DNA of 64,000 nt from Paraglaciecola sp. T6c (GTDB taxonomy: Bacteria > Pseudomonadota > Gammaproteobacteria > Enterobacterales > Alteromonadaceae), in NCBI RefSeq assembly GCF_000014225.1, contig NC_008228.1, positions 5,022,001-5,086,000 of the forward strand. The letters run 5' to 3'. Positions within the stretch are counted from its first letter, which is position 1; each line of letters opens with the position of its first letter. Made by a program: the position numbers and the translations under genes. Positions 36,525-46,211 of this stretch are shown here, one piece after another. The notes beneath the pieces are model-generated. The model was not told the DNA's origin, ran no database searches, and saw nothing but the letters and a program-made list of their open reading frames with translations.

Positions 36525-36956
36525 ATGAACGTATTTTCATTTATCAGTAATTTGTTTGAACCTGCCGTAAAACTAGTTGACGATCTACATACCAGTGATG
36601 AAGAACGCTTGCAGTTACAAAGCCAAATTAAAGCCGTTGAAAACGAACTGTTAGCCAAGGTCATAGACTATGAAAATCAATTACTACAAAGCAAGACCGC
36701 AATCATCACTGCGGAGTCTACTGGGCAATCTTGGATCCAGCGCAACTGGCGTCCTATCACCATGCTCACGTTTTTAGCTCTAGTGGTACTAGACAGTTTC
36801 GGTTGGTTACCCAACCCCTTGGCTGATGAGGCTTGGACATTGTTACAAATAGGCTTAGGTGGTTATGTTGCGGGTCGTTCAGCTGAGAAAATCACCCAGC
36901 AATATTTACAAGCCAGACCTGCTGATGGCAAAGCAGCTTCATCGGCAAAGGGTTAG
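36525..36956 (+). CDS. GTA_holin_3TM family holin
   Basis: 143 residues. A charged, coiled-coil-like N-terminus (about 22-60), then GQSWIQRNWRPITMLTFLAL and PLADEAWTLLQIGLGGY, the signature of the holin family PF11351 named for gene-transfer-agent release. Two clear membrane segments (76-93, 103-119) are visible; the family's third may be the weak N-terminal hydrophobic stretch. Holins form lesions that let signal-less endolysins out. GAGGAG at 36512-36517 is a strong ribosome site. The endolysin gene just upstream is the obvious partner. Confidence 0.88.
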   Translation: MNVFSFISNLFEPAVKLVDDLHTSDEERLQLQSQIKAVENELLAKVIDYENQLLQSKTAIITAESTGQSWIQRNWRPITMLTFLALVVLDSFGWLPNPLADEAWTLLQIGLGGYVAGRSAEKITQQYLQARPADGKAASSAKG

Positions 36957-37098
36957 TGAATGCATTAACGAGAGCGACCCTGCTATATTCTGCGGGTCGA
37001 GCGTATAAGATATGTTCGCTCTTCACTTAGTGAGTGATGCATTGCGTCCCTTACTGTCACATTTCACATGTTCTGCTTTACCTCTTACTCTCTCTTTT
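36957..37098. other. Gap after the lysis cassette
   Basis: First part of the 460-base region before glnN; no gene, terminator or repeat stands out. The regulatory sites of glnN begin at 37099. Confidence 0.4.
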
Positions 37099-37115
37099 CG
37101 CACCACCATGAAGCA
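37099..37115 (+). promoter_or_regulatory. NtrC-like binding site 1 upstream of glnN
   Basis: CGCACCACCATGAAGCA matches TGCACCA-N3-TGGTGCA at 11 of 14 fixed positions. Confidence 0.5.
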
Positions 37116-37138
37116 AAGATTGATAAGCCCTCTTTTTT

Positions 37139-37155
37139 AGCACCAATTTAGTGCG
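37139..37155 (+). promoter_or_regulatory. NtrC-like binding site 2 upstream of glnN
   Basis: AGCACCAATTTAGTGCG matches the NtrC consensus at 11 of 14 fixed positions, 40 bases from site 1, in the enhancer position relative to the sigma54-like promoter at 37318. Confidence 0.55.
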
Positions 37156-37317
37156 AATTCCAAGATGATATGACACTTAGTTGCCCTTCGCCCTGCTCGC
37201 TAAGCCCTGCCTTCTGTGCGCTGGTAAAGGCTTTAGATAGGCTCAATTGCTTGCTAAACAGGCAGTTCCGTTAACATGTTGGATATTTTCAAATTTGCTC
37301 GTTAAAACAGCAGTTTT

Positions 37318-37333
37318 TGGCGCAGTTATTGTA
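37318..37333 (+). promoter_or_regulatory. Sigma54-type promoter of glnN
   Basis: TGGCGC-AGTTA-TTGTA, with correct spacing between the GG at -24 and the G at -12 (consensus TGGCAC..TTGCA). The -12 element has GT instead of GC, the one important mismatch. Confidence 0.5.
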
Positions 37334-37419
37334 TAGCACAAGTTATATCCAGAAGACGCATAATACTGGTCTCACCGCCGCTGCGCTCACAACCCATTAC
37401 TTATCAACAAGGAATACCT

Positions 37420-39594
37420 ATGTCGGGTCATGCTTCACGCCTTAACGCTATTACGCAAATCACTAACAGAGCACCAAAAGAGTGCACCGGTACTAAGCCG
37501 CTAACAGATATTTGGGCGACAGATGTATTTGGTCTAGCAAAAATGGAAGAAGCCCTGTCGAAAAATGCATTTAAAGCGATTAAAAATACCGTCACGACTG
37601 GCGCGCCGCTCGATCCAGCTACCGCGGATGTAGTTGCCTCAGCGATGAAAGTATGGGCTATCAGCAAAGGGGCAAAGTTCTTTTCGCATGTCTTCTACCC
37701 TATGACCAACATCACGGCCGAAAAGCATGATGGCTTCATCATTACTAATCCAGAAGGTGCTGCCATAACTGAGTTTACGGGCAGCCTGTTGATTAAGGGG
37801 GAGCCTGACGGTTCATCTTTCCCTAATGGTAGTTTACGTATGACCAACGCGGCACGTGGCTATACCGCGTGGGATCCCACCAGCCCCGCTTACATTATGC
37901 ATACTGCTAATGGCGCGACGTTGATGATCCCTAGCGTATTTATTTCGTGGACTGGGGAAGCACTGGATAAAAAGATCCCATTGTTGCGCTCAAATGCCGC
38001 CATGGATAAAGCAGCCCGCAAAGTACTTAGCCTTATGGGCGAAGAAACAATTGCGCCGTTGAACGCTAGCTGTGGTGCAGAGCAAGAATACTTTCTTGTG
38101 GATGAGCATTTTGCCAACTTGCGTCCAGATTTGTTACTTGCAGGTCGCAGTTTATTTGGTGCAGCTCCTGCGAAAGGCCAGCAGTTCGATGATCATTACT
38201 TTGGTGCTATTCCAGCCCGTGTTCAGGTGTTTATGCAAGCCTTTGAGGACAAGCTTTACCGTTTAGGTATACCGGCTAAAACTCACCATAACGAAGTGGC
38301 GCCCGGGCAATTTGAAATAGCGCCTTACTTTGAATCCTCGAACGTGGCCGCTGATCACCAACAATTAATGATGACATTGATGAAAAGCACGGCTAAAGAG
38401 CACGGTTTCTTGTGCCTGTTACATGAAAAGCCTTTCGCTGGCGTCAATGGCTCTGGTAAGCACGTAAACTGGTCAGTAGGCAACGCCACCCAAGGCAACT
38501 TGCTAGACCCAGGTAGCACACCACACGATAACCTAAACTTCTTGCTGTTCTGTGGCGCGGTTATTCGCGGTGTGCACAAACACGGCGGTTTATTGCGTGC
38601 GGTTATTGCTTCGGCATCAAATGACCATCGCTTAGGTGCAAACGAAGCACCACCAGCCATACTTTCTGTGTATTTAGGCGACCAATTAGAAAGCGTATTC
38701 AACGACATCAAAGCCGGTAAATTACTTGAAAAAGCCAAAGGCGGTTTGATGGACCTAGGCTTGTCGCAAATATTAAAGTTTGAACGTGACCCCGGGGACC
38801 GTAACCGTACCTCTCCTTTCGCCTTTACCGGAAACCGCTTTGAATTCCGCGCGGTAGGCTCGTCTCAGTCAGTTTCTGGGCCACTGGTCGCTATGAATAC
38901 CATGCTAGCCGATTCATTAGATTGGATAGCTGAAAGGCTTGAGGCTGCACTTGCCAACGGAACAGATAAAACTGCGGCGGTTATTGTGGTGCTAAAAGAA
39001 CTAATGGAAATGCACGGTAATGTGGTTTTCGGTGGTGACGGCTACAGTGAAGAATGGCATAAAGAAGCGGTAGAAGTTCGCTGCCTCAAAAACCTACCCA
39101 CCAGTGCCGATGCCCTACCTGAATTTAAAGCGCCAGAAGTGATCGATTTATTTGTTAACACAGGCGTGTTGTCACAGGACGAGTTATTTAGCCGCTTTGA
39201 AGTGTACGCTGAGCAATATATTTTATCTCTTGAGGTAGAAGCAAAACTCGTTATTGATATGGCCACCACGCAAATATACCCTGCAGTGACTCAGCACCTA
39301 ACCCACTTAGCGGATGTCAGCCAAACCTTATCAGGCCTAAGTTTAAGTCTAGAAAACACCGACTTAAACGAAGCGGTAGAACAGGCCAATGGCATGATGA
39401 GCGCGGTAAAAGAGCTGAAAGTAGCACTAGCAGAGCATAATTTTGCGAGCACGGAAGAACACATGTCGTTTAGCGCGAAAACCTTGTGCCCATTATTGCT
39501 AAAAGTACGTGAACACGCAGATACACTTGAAGGCATGGTAGCTGATGACTTATGGCCGCTGCCTAAGTATCAAGAGATGTTATTTATTAAGTAA
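37420..39594 (+). CDS. glnN: Type III glutamine synthetase
   Basis: 724 residues, the size of GSIII (GlnN), far longer than the usual GlnA (about 470). Family marks are the unique N-terminal region with WATDVFGLAKMEEAL, the HVFYPMTNITAEKHDGF segment, and the metal/substrate residues in CGAEQEYFLVDE, KTHHNEVAPGQFEIAP and NGSGKHVNWSVG. It makes glutamine from glutamate and ammonia. AAGGAATACCT precedes ATG 37420. Upstream NtrC-like and sigma54-like sites suggest induction by nitrogen limitation. GSIII is best known from Bacteroidetes and cyanobacteria, so transfer at some stage is possible. Confidence 0.93.
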   Translation: MSGHASRLNAITQITNRAPKECTGTKPLTDIWATDVFGLAKMEEALSKNAFKAIKNTVTTGAPLDPATADVVASAMKVWAISKGAKFFSHVFYPMTNITAEKHDGFIITNPEGAAITEFTGSLLIKGEPDGSSFPNGSLRMTNAARGYTAWDPTSPAYIMHTANGATLMIPSVFISWTGEALDKKIPLLRSNAAMDKAARKVLSLMGEETIAPLNASCGAEQEYFLVDEHFANLRPDLLLAGRSLFGAAPAKGQQFDDHYFGAIPARVQVFMQAFEDKLYRLGIPAKTHHNEVAPGQFEIAPYFESSNVAADHQQLMMTLMKSTAKEHGFLCLLHEKPFAGVNGSGKHVNWSVGNATQGNLLDPGSTPHDNLNFLLFCGAVIRGVHKHGGLLRAVIASASNDHRLGANEAPPAILSVYLGDQLESVFNDIKAGKLLEKAKGGLMDLGLSQILKFERDPGDRNRTSPFAFTGNRFEFRAVGSSQSVSGPLVAMNTMLADSLDWIAERLEAALANGTDKTAAVIVVLKELMEMHGNVVFGGDGYSEEWHKEAVEVRCLKNLPTSADALPEFKAPEVIDLFVNTGVLSQDELFSRFEVYAEQYILSLEVEAKLVIDMATTQIYPAVTQHLTHLADVSQTLSGLSLSLENTDLNEAVEQANGMMSAVKELKVALAEHNFASTEEHMSFSAKTLCPLLLKVREHADTLEGMVADDLWPLPKYQEMLFIK

Positions 39595-39665
39595 CCCTGA
39601 GCCAAGTTGCGTTCGATGAGACGACTTACATGCTAATGGCTAAGTAAGCTAACAAGTAGATAAGT

Positions 39666-39690
39666 AAAAAGGAGCCTAGGCTCCTTTTTT
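39666..39690 (+). terminator. glnN terminator
   Basis: AAAAAGGAGCC-TAG-GCTCCTTTTTT, a near-perfect palindrome with T-run, 70 bases past the glnN stop. Confidence 0.9.
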
Positions 39691-39793
39691 ATTGCTCGCG
39701 CAAGTTCGCCGCAGATCAACGTATTTTGTCACACTTTATTACTTGTCTTTATGCTACTCACCATTATCATGGCGTGACTTTTGTTTATGGAAA

Positions 39794-40375
39794 ATGTTTA
39801 ATTTTATGTTGGCTTGGCGCGCGTTTATATTCAGCATAGGTATTGCTCTTTTTGCAGCAATAGCAAGCCCTGCCTGCGCCACAGCAAATATCAGTTCTCC
39901 ACTAAATTTAGTAAGTGATGTTGTATATTCACAGGCAATGTCTGACAGTGACTCTGTGGTAAACGATAGTGCGCTACAGCACAGCTCAACCTTAGGTCAG
40001 GCACTATTAGCTGACGTATCGTTTTCCAAACGGTCAAAATCCCCCCAACGGCCTGACAATACCGATGAAGATCGTTTGTCAGGGAGCAAGAAACCGACAT
40101 TTCAAGTTAGATTTAATCACAATGTCAGCTTACCGCCTTTTGAGCGTCAAGCTGCGAGCGCATTTGGGTCGGTGTTTCAAAACGAGCCAAGTTTTGTATT
40201 GGTATACGAATTTTTACCTGAAATTTTAGGCCTAAAACACTTTTTAGCGCCATTAAGCACACACATTTCCGTTCCGTGGTATTTGCGCGCTGATATGTCA
40301 AATAGCCACAGTCGCCTTGCAGGCTGGAAAGACAGTAACGCTCAGTATACTGCCGCCATTACCTACCTTAGTTAA
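39794..40375 (+). CDS. Exported protein of unknown function
   Basis: 193 residues from ATG 39794; ATG 39806 is an equally good choice, and the longer frame would hide the signal peptide. The signal (about 5-30, ending SPACATA) is followed by a low-complexity acidic/serine stretch (SDSDSVVNDSALQHSS), a basic KRSKSPQRPDNTDEDR linker and a C-terminal domain with alternating hydrophobic residues (FVLVYEFLPEIL, HISVPWYLRAD, AAITYLS). I do not recognise the family. It lies alone between glnN and secD with terminators on both sides. Confidence 0.55.
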   Translation: MFNFMLAWRAFIFSIGIALFAAIASPACATANISSPLNLVSDVVYSQAMSDSDSVVNDSALQHSSTLGQALLADVSFSKRSKSPQRPDNTDEDRLSGSKKPTFQVRFNHNVSLPPFERQAASAFGSVFQNEPSFVLVYEFLPEILGLKHFLAPLSTHISVPWYLRADMSNSHSRLAGWKDSNAQYTAAITYLS

Positions 40376-40384
40376 ATCGTTCTC

Positions 40385-40402
40385 TCGCCCTTTTACGGGC
40401 GT
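40385..40402 (+). terminator. Weak hairpin before secD
   Basis: CTCGCCC-TTTTA-CGGGCG-TCA shortly after the exported-protein stop; short stem and imperfect T-run. Confidence 0.45.
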
Positions 40403-40543
40403 CACTTTCTTATGCTGTTTAAGTGCCGGTGAGTGCTTAAGCAATAGATTTTTGCGTTCGCGTGTCAAAACGCTAACGCCTCCTAGCGGGTTTGCGCTGC
40501 AACATCACACAGCCAAGCCTACTGGGTAATTAAGAGAACGAAC

Positions 40544-42370
40544 ATGCGAAAAACAACAGCAAAGCCCAAGTACACTTGGCAAATTTTGGTGATTATCGTC
40601 ACCGTTATCATTTTAGGCTTAAATGCCATTCCGACGTTTTATGGCAATCACAATGCCTTACTCGTCAGTGCAGTTAACCCAACACAGTCATTGCCCAATA
40701 CGCAAACGTTACGCAAGGCAGTACAACAGCAGAACATCAACGTAGAGCAAATCATCAATAGTGAATCGAGTAGTAAAATCGTTATTGACGGAGACGACGA
40801 AGCTTTACTCGTAGCGCAAAGCCAACTTAAAACGACCTTAGGCGACGACTTTCAAGTACGCTTAGGCAGCCAGTCAGCCGCACCAAAATGGTTACAAGGC
40901 ATGGGAATGTCCCCCATCAAGCTTGGCTTAGATTTAAGCGGCGGCGTGTTATTTGTGCTTGAGGTCGATACTCATAAAGCCGACCAAGAACGTTTAGGCA
41001 ACGCAAAGGACGAAGCGCTGCAGCTTATCCATGATAAAGGTTTGCGTGGTATGAGCGTGAAGCTAGCCGACTCACAAGAGAAGATTAACCTTCACTTTCT
41101 CACTCACCAAGCAAGCCAAGTCAAAAAGGTGGTCAATGAGTTACAACAGCAACTACCCGGCATAACCTATACCGCAAGCGGCGATCGCGATGCCGCGCTG
41201 GTATTTTCAGATCAAAGTGTCACTACCTTTCATCATGAAATTATGGCCCAAGCTCTGACCACCCTGCGCGGGCGTATTGAAGAGCTTGGCATCACAGAAG
41301 CCGTTACCCAGCGCCAAGGTCAAAACAGAATACGTATTGAGTTACCAGGGGTGAAAGATCCAGAGCAAGCCAAGCGTATTATCGGTGCCACCGCATCGCT
41401 GGATTTCTACGAAATGGCCCAAAGCGGCACAGTGGGAGCCAAAACCTTTACTGATGAAAATGGTCGTCGTCTGCGCTTGGCACCTAAACCCATTTTCACT
41501 GGCTCAAATATCGAAAATGCGACCTCAGGGCGTGATGAGATGGGTATTGCACTAGTAAACCTAGCGCTTGACGGCATCGGTGGTAAGAAGATGTCTGACT
41601 TCTCTAAAGACAATATTGGCAATCCTATGGTCACAATATTCTCTGAATACCATAAAAACAGCGCAGATGAGATGGTCAAAAGCAGCAAGGTCATTAGTGT
41701 AGCAACCATTCAAAGTCAGTTAGGCAACCGCTTTAGCATCACCAATTTAGATAGCCCACAAGCGGCTTCCGATCTCGCTTTATTATTGCGTGCAGGCTCA
41801 CTAGATGCACCTATCACCATAGTGCAGCAACGCACCATTCAAGCGTCGTTAGGACAAGAAAACGTCGGTAATGGCATCATGGCACTCGCTATAGGCTTGG
41901 GTTTTACGTTGGTCTTTATGGGCTTGTGGTACCGCAAATTAGGGCTTATCGCCAATACCAGCTTGATTCTTAACTTAGTATGTTTATTAGGCTTAATGGC
42001 GCTATTGCCCAATGTTGTACTGACCCTACCCGGCATCGCTGGTTTGGTGCTCACCGTGGGCATGGCGGTCGATACTAACGTGTTGATCTTTGAGCGTATA
42101 AAAGAAGAGCGAAAACGCGGGCGGAGTAACTTTTTGGCGATTGAAACGGGCTACAAAGAAGCCTTCGCCACTATTTTAGACGCCAACGTCACCACCATGA
42201 TCACCGCCCTCATACTGTTGAGTATCGGTTATGGGCCAGTCAAAGGATTTGCGATGACCTTAAGTTTGGGCATTTTAACCAGTATGTTTACCGGCGTATT
42301 CGTTGCTCATGTATTGACGTCATTGGTTAAACCGCAAATAGCCATCAAACAAAAGGAGCTAAGATCATGA
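40544..42370 (+). CDS. secD: Protein translocase subunit SecD (yajC-less copy)
   Basis: 608 residues, collinear with SecD: one N-terminal membrane segment (about 12-30), the large periplasmic P1/P4 domains with LGLDLSGGVLFVLEVD and TTLRGRIEELGITEAV, and five C-terminal segments including AGLVLTVGMAVDTNVLIFER (conserved TM4 Asp for proton or sodium coupling). It helps pull secreted proteins out of the translocon. It overlaps secF by ATGA. The usual tgt-yajC neighbours are absent, so this may be a second SecDF set, as known in Vibrio. The symbol is by family, not by proven orthology. Confidence 0.88.
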   Translation: MRKTTAKPKYTWQILVIIVTVIILGLNAIPTFYGNHNALLVSAVNPTQSLPNTQTLRKAVQQQNINVEQIINSESSSKIVIDGDDEALLVAQSQLKTTLGDDFQVRLGSQSAAPKWLQGMGMSPIKLGLDLSGGVLFVLEVDTHKADQERLGNAKDEALQLIHDKGLRGMSVKLADSQEKINLHFLTHQASQVKKVVNELQQQLPGITYTASGDRDAALVFSDQSVTTFHHEIMAQALTTLRGRIEELGITEAVTQRQGQNRIRIELPGVKDPEQAKRIIGATASLDFYEMAQSGTVGAKTFTDENGRRLRLAPKPIFTGSNIENATSGRDEMGIALVNLALDGIGGKKMSDFSKDNIGNPMVTIFSEYHKNSADEMVKSSKVISVATIQSQLGNRFSITNLDSPQAASDLALLLRAGSLDAPITIVQQRTIQASLGQENVGNGIMALAIGLGFTLVFMGLWYRKLGLIANTSLILNLVCLLGLMALLPNVVLTLPGIAGLVLTVGMAVDTNVLIFERIKEERKRGRSNFLAIETGYKEAFATILDANVTTMITALILLSIGYGPVKGFAMTLSLGILTSMFTGVFVAHVLTSLVKPQIAIKQKELRS

Positions 42371-43353
42371 GCGCAAACACATTGAAAAATGAAACCAGTA
42401 CGCAAGAAGCGACAAACACAATCAGCCAATCTACGGGAGTCCATTCACCCATGGCCATGTTCAGTAAGGTACGTTTGGCTGGTTTTTATCTCGCCATCTC
42501 ATTGATGCTGCTTTCGGCTATCGGCTTAGGCTTTAAAGGGCTGAACCTCGGGCTAGATTTCACGGGTGGCTACATGACTGAGTTCACTACCTCGCAAAGT
42601 ATCAATAAAAAGCAAATGCAAGACCAGCTTGCCACGCATCTAACTGGCGATTTTGAGTTAAACAGTAGTGGGGCAAACACCCAATGGACGATTCGCCAAG
42701 CTGATGGTGCCAACCATGTCATCGACAAAGACTGGCTTAACAACTTCGCGGCGCAATCGGGCTATGACATCAGCCCACAAGACTCGGTTTATATTGGCTC
42801 ACAAGTAGGCTCTGAGCTGATTGATAATGGCGGATTGGCTTTGATCGTCGCTGCAATTGCCATGATGATATATCTAACATGGCGCTTTGAATGGCGCTTA
42901 GCCTGTGGCTCGCTCATGGCGTTAGTGCATGATGTACTCGTGGTTTTAGGGTTATTCGCCTGGCTGGGATTACCGTTTGATTTGACGGTATTGGCGGCCG
43001 TGCTGGCCATCATTGGTTACTCGCTGAATGACTCTATTGTCATCGGTGATAAGTTACGTGAAGTGATGCGCGCGAAAACCAATATGAGCATGAGTGACAT
43101 AGTCGATACAGCCGTAAAATCGACCTTAACACGCTCACTAATTACCTCCGGTACTACACTCGCTACCATAGGCGCCATCTGGATATTCGGCGGTCAGCCG
43201 CTACAAGGTTTTGCTATTGGGCTGTTCGCTGGCGTGGTATTTGGTACCTTGTCGTCTATTGCTGTATCGGCAACGATCCCTCAGCTTATCGGCTTAAATC
43301 CTGAGTTTTATCAGCACAGAGCCCAAGAGTTGTTGCTTAACGATGAACCGTAA
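42367..43353 (+). CDS. secF: Protein translocase subunit SecF
   Basis: 328 residues, six membrane segments. FKGLNLGLDFTGGYMTEF near the N-terminus and AIIGYSLNDSIVIGDKLRE in TM4 are SecF signatures. It starts inside the secD stop (ATGA), so the two subunits are made in equal amounts. The N-terminal 30 residues before the first membrane segment are longer and more polar than in E. coli SecF. Confidence 0.9.
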   Translation: MSANTLKNETSTQEATNTISQSTGVHSPMAMFSKVRLAGFYLAISLMLLSAIGLGFKGLNLGLDFTGGYMTEFTTSQSINKKQMQDQLATHLTGDFELNSSGANTQWTIRQADGANHVIDKDWLNNFAAQSGYDISPQDSVYIGSQVGSELIDNGGLALIVAAIAMMIYLTWRFEWRLACGSLMALVHDVLVVLGLFAWLGLPFDLTVLAAVLAIIGYSLNDSIVIGDKLREVMRAKTNMSMSDIVDTAVKSTLTRSLITSGTTLATIGAIWIFGGQPLQGFAIGLFAGVVFGTLSSIAVSATIPQLIGLNPEFYQHRAQELLLNDEP

Positions 43354-43416
43354 ACCTAGCTCGTAGAAAAAAGGGTAAATCTAACCGTTAGCCCTTCTGG
43401 TTATTAGCGTATAAAA

Positions 43417-43438
43417 AAGCCCGCTCTTTAGCGGGCTT
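43417..43438 (-). terminator. Terminator between secF and the RMD1/YagE gene
   Basis: AAGCCCGCT-CTTT-AGCGGGCTT; the T-run (TTTTTT) is on the minus strand, so it mainly serves the RMD1/YagE gene and may also stop secDF transcription. Confidence 0.85.
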
Positions 43439-43466
43439 ACGTCACTAATATAAGTCACTTATTGGC

Positions 43467-44267
43467 TCATAGGCCTAAGAGTACCTGCATTTCCTTTGCG
43501 CCAAACATCACAATTTCCACTGCAATTAGAATGATAATGATCCATTCTAAGAACGATGAATGTTGGTGGTTCTGTTCACCCGCAAGCATGTCGAATAATT
43601 CATGTATGGTGGCTAACTTTTTGGACAGCAACTCAACCCGTTGATGAATTTCTAAATAGCGTGCGGCCAAATTGTAGGTGCTTTCATACTCTGGGTATTC
43701 CCAGAAAAATTCAGGGGTATCAAGCAAACCATAATGCAAAATAATATCGCTTTTGGTACTGAACAACGTACCGCGGATCTTCGCTATATTGCGTCGCGAT
43801 AATTTGATTTTACCGGTTTTAGCCAACGTTTGCGGAATATGCGCGTGGTCTTGGATTGTTTGTTGTGCCTGACTTTCATATTCGTTTAGCTTTAACGATT
43901 GTGCTAACGCATGGCTCACCGCCAAACGCGACAAATGATCATCTTGGGCCAAACTCACGGTATCCTGACTGATACGAGATTCAGGTGCATCTAACACAAA
44001 GCGAAAATGCTCTTGGCTAGCGGCAGTTAATAAACCTTCAGCCAAACTTAACCGATGCAATAACGCTAACCGTTCGTCTTCATCCACACCCCAAAATACG
44101 GCAATACCGTAGTCAAATAACCACACTTCACCACCAGGTAACGCAATATGCACCGCGTCGCGATAACGCGCGCCGCGCTCTGCATTTAACCAATCTTGTT
44201 CAGAACTTAAAATCGACTCTTCATTACCTAAGTAAATGGCTGAAATGCGATTATTACTAAATTTCAC
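43467..44267 (-). CDS. RMD1/YagE family protein (DUF155)
   Basis: 266 residues from GTG 44267 (GGA seven bases upstream). Family signatures are VWLFDYGIAVFWGVDEDE, a helical middle, TPEFFWEYPEYESTYNLAARYLEI and a C-terminal membrane anchor (about 240-262), the layout of RMD1/Sif3-like proteins. Mitochondrial relatives (RMND1) are needed for mitochondrial translation; the bacterial role is not known. It is flanked by unrelated genes and is probably transcribed alone. Confidence 0.85.
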   Translation of the reverse strand: MKFSNNRISAIYLGNEESILSSEQDWLNAERGARYRDAVHIALPGGEVWLFDYGIAVFWGVDEDERLALLHRLSLAEGLLTAASQEHFRFVLDAPESRISQDTVSLAQDDHLSRLAVSHALAQSLKLNEYESQAQQTIQDHAHIPQTLAKTGKIKLSRRNIAKIRGTLFSTKSDIILHYGLLDTPEFFWEYPEYESTYNLAARYLEIHQRVELLSKKLATIHELFDMLAGEQNHQHSSFLEWIIIILIAVEIVMFGAKEMQVLLGL

Positions 44268-44491
44268 AATGTATCCGGTAGGCCCATGGCCAGTAAGAGA
44301 AAATCGCGCTAATGTAAGGCCGAATTCAATCCGTGTACAGTGGAATTTTTGTGCAATTTGAAAATATTTTTAAGATGATTTTTTCGTCTGAAAGCCCGCT
44401 GTTAAATCGTAGATTTCACACTCATGGAACTCGCTCAACACGCCTTTATTAGAGCGACACAAGCTGCTTTATGCGCTATAAAGTCGGCTCA
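44268..44491. other. Intergenic region upstream of the RMD1/YagE gene
   Basis: AT-rich stretch that should carry that gene's promoter. No ORF or repeat seen; the gorA terminator follows. Confidence 0.45.
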
Positions 44492-44529
44492 TAAAAAACG
44501 CCCCTGTTAGCAAAAATAACAGAGGCGTT
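44492..44529 (-). terminator. gorA terminator
   Basis: Thirteen-base arms (AACGCCCCTGTTA and TAACAGAGGCGTT, one G-T wobble) with a T-run on the minus strand, 65 bases beyond the gorA stop. Confidence 0.88.
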
Positions 44530-44594
44530 GAGAGAGAATTTTCGTTTATCTTTTTAAAAGTGTTTAACGACACCTCAAGCGGATAAAATCGTGA

Positions 44595-45944
44595 CTAGTT
44601 AAGCGTAACAAACTCTTCAGCGCTAGTAGGATGAATGGCCACACAGGCATCAAAGTCCGCTTTAGTTGCGCCCATTTTCATCGCCACCCCAAAGCCTTGC
44701 AGTATTTCATCCATACCGTAGCCAATACCATGTAAGCCAACGACTTTTTGCTCTTCACCCACACAAATCAGCTTCATGCGCGTCATTTGTCTGTGGCTGG
44801 TCACCGCCGTGTACATGGCCGCAAAGCTCGAGTTATACACTTTGACATTATCTTTGCCAAACTCGGCTTCCGCTTCAAGTTCAGTTAAGCCCATTGTACC
44901 GATAGCTGGGTGACTGAAGACAACGGTTGGGATCAGAGTGTAATCCATGTGTGCGTCTTTCTGGCCATTAAACAAACGCTCCGAAAGTAAACGACCCGCT
45001 TTAACCGCCACAGGTGTAAGTTCTACTTTACCTATGTTATCGCCCACCGCATAAATACCATCAACACTGGTGTTCTGGTATTTATCCACTGCGATATAAC
45101 CACGTTGATTCACCGTCACTCCGGCTTTGTCTAACCCCATGTTATCGTTTGCTGGTGCACGACCAATAGCCCAAATGACGCTATCCGCTTCGATTTTCTC
45201 ACCGCACTCGAAAGTTAGCGTTAAGCTGCCATCTTCGTTCTTTTCAAGTTTCTCTGGTATACGATGAGTATGTAGCGTTGGGCCGTCTTGAGCCATTATC
45301 TCAACCAAGGTTTCACTTAACATGGTATCAAATGAACGAAGTGGCGCATGCTTGCGCACAACTAGGTGGGTTTCGCTACCAAGAGAATGTAATACACCTG
45401 CTAGCTCAACGGCGATATAACCGGCACCTACTACCACAACGCGTTTAGGTTGTTCCGTTAATTCAAAGAAACCATCTGAATCGATGCCTAGCTCTGCACC
45501 AGGAATGCTTGGTGTAACAGGGCGACCACCAGTGGCAATAAGGATGTGGTCAGCGGTGTAATGCTTGCCGTCAACTTCTACGGTATTTTTATCCACGAAA
45601 CGAGCAAAACCATTGATCACCGTGATGTCATTGTTGCCCAACACGCGATCGTAAGAGGCATGGATACGTTTGATATATGCTTCGCGACTGTCTACTAGTT
45701 TTTTCCAGTCGAATTTATTCACCGTCACGTCGAAACCGTAATCGGCGGCATAATGATTAATGGCTTCAGCGACCTGAGCACCAAACCACATGGCTTTTTT
45801 AGGCACACAACCTACGTTAACGCACGTGCCACCAATATGGCGTGCTTCAATTAACGCTACTTTTTTGCCGTGCTTGGATGCTCGGTTTGCTGAAGCAATA
45901 CCGCCACTGCCGCCGCCGATACATATATAATCAAAATCTGCCAT
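44595..45944 (-). CDS. gorA: Glutathione-disulfide reductase
   Basis: 449 residues. FAD-binding [13 protein letters not shown], redox-active C41-VNVG-C46, NADPH-binding [13 protein letters not shown], and the C-terminal [11 protein letters not shown] with the catalytic His of the partner subunit. It keeps glutathione reduced in the cytoplasm with NADPH. Length and motifs match E. coli Gor. AGGATGAGTAGAA precedes ATG 45944. Divergent from prlC. Confidence 0.96.
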   Translation of the reverse strand: MADFDYICIGGGSGGIASANRASKHGKKVALIEARHIGGTCVNVGCVPKKAMWFGAQVAEAINHYAADYGFDVTVNKFDWKKLVDSREAYIKRIHASYDRVLGNNDITVINGFARFVDKNTVEVDGKHYTADHILIATGGRPVTPSIPGAELGIDSDGFFELTEQPKRVVVVGAGYIAVELAGVLHSLGSETHLVVRKHAPLRSFDTMLSETLVEIMAQDGPTLHTHRIPEKLEKNEDGSLTLTFECGEKIEADSVIWAIGRAPANDNMGLDKAGVTVNQRGYIAVDKYQNTSVDGIYAVGDNIGKVELTPVAVKAGRLLSERLFNGQKDAHMDYTLIPTVVFSHPAIGTMGLTELEAEAEFGKDNVKVYNSSFAAMYTAVTSHRQMTRMKLICVGEEQKVVGLHGIGYGMDEILQGFGVAMKMGATKADFDACVAIHPTSAEEFVTLN

Positions 45945-46211
45945 TTCTACTCATCCTAAATTAACTAGCTGTGACTACACGATATAAGGTTCGTCTGATT
46001 AAAGACAAATGAATTTTTTAATCGGGTTAATCGAAAATAATAAACCTGAGCATTATAGACCTATCAAGCAGAGAATAACTTGCAACAAAACTACAGCTGC
46101 TCAAATCGCCTATAAACGCATTGATTTTAGCCTAGATCCATACAAACACTTGAATTCGCGTATGAACTGCCTTACTTACTAGTCATTATTCCCTCTACTT
46201 GAGAGTTCATT

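Noticed and set aside
35018-36956. Complete prophage
   Set aside because: Only lysis genes are present; no integrase, capsid, tail or replication genes or att-like repeats were found around them.
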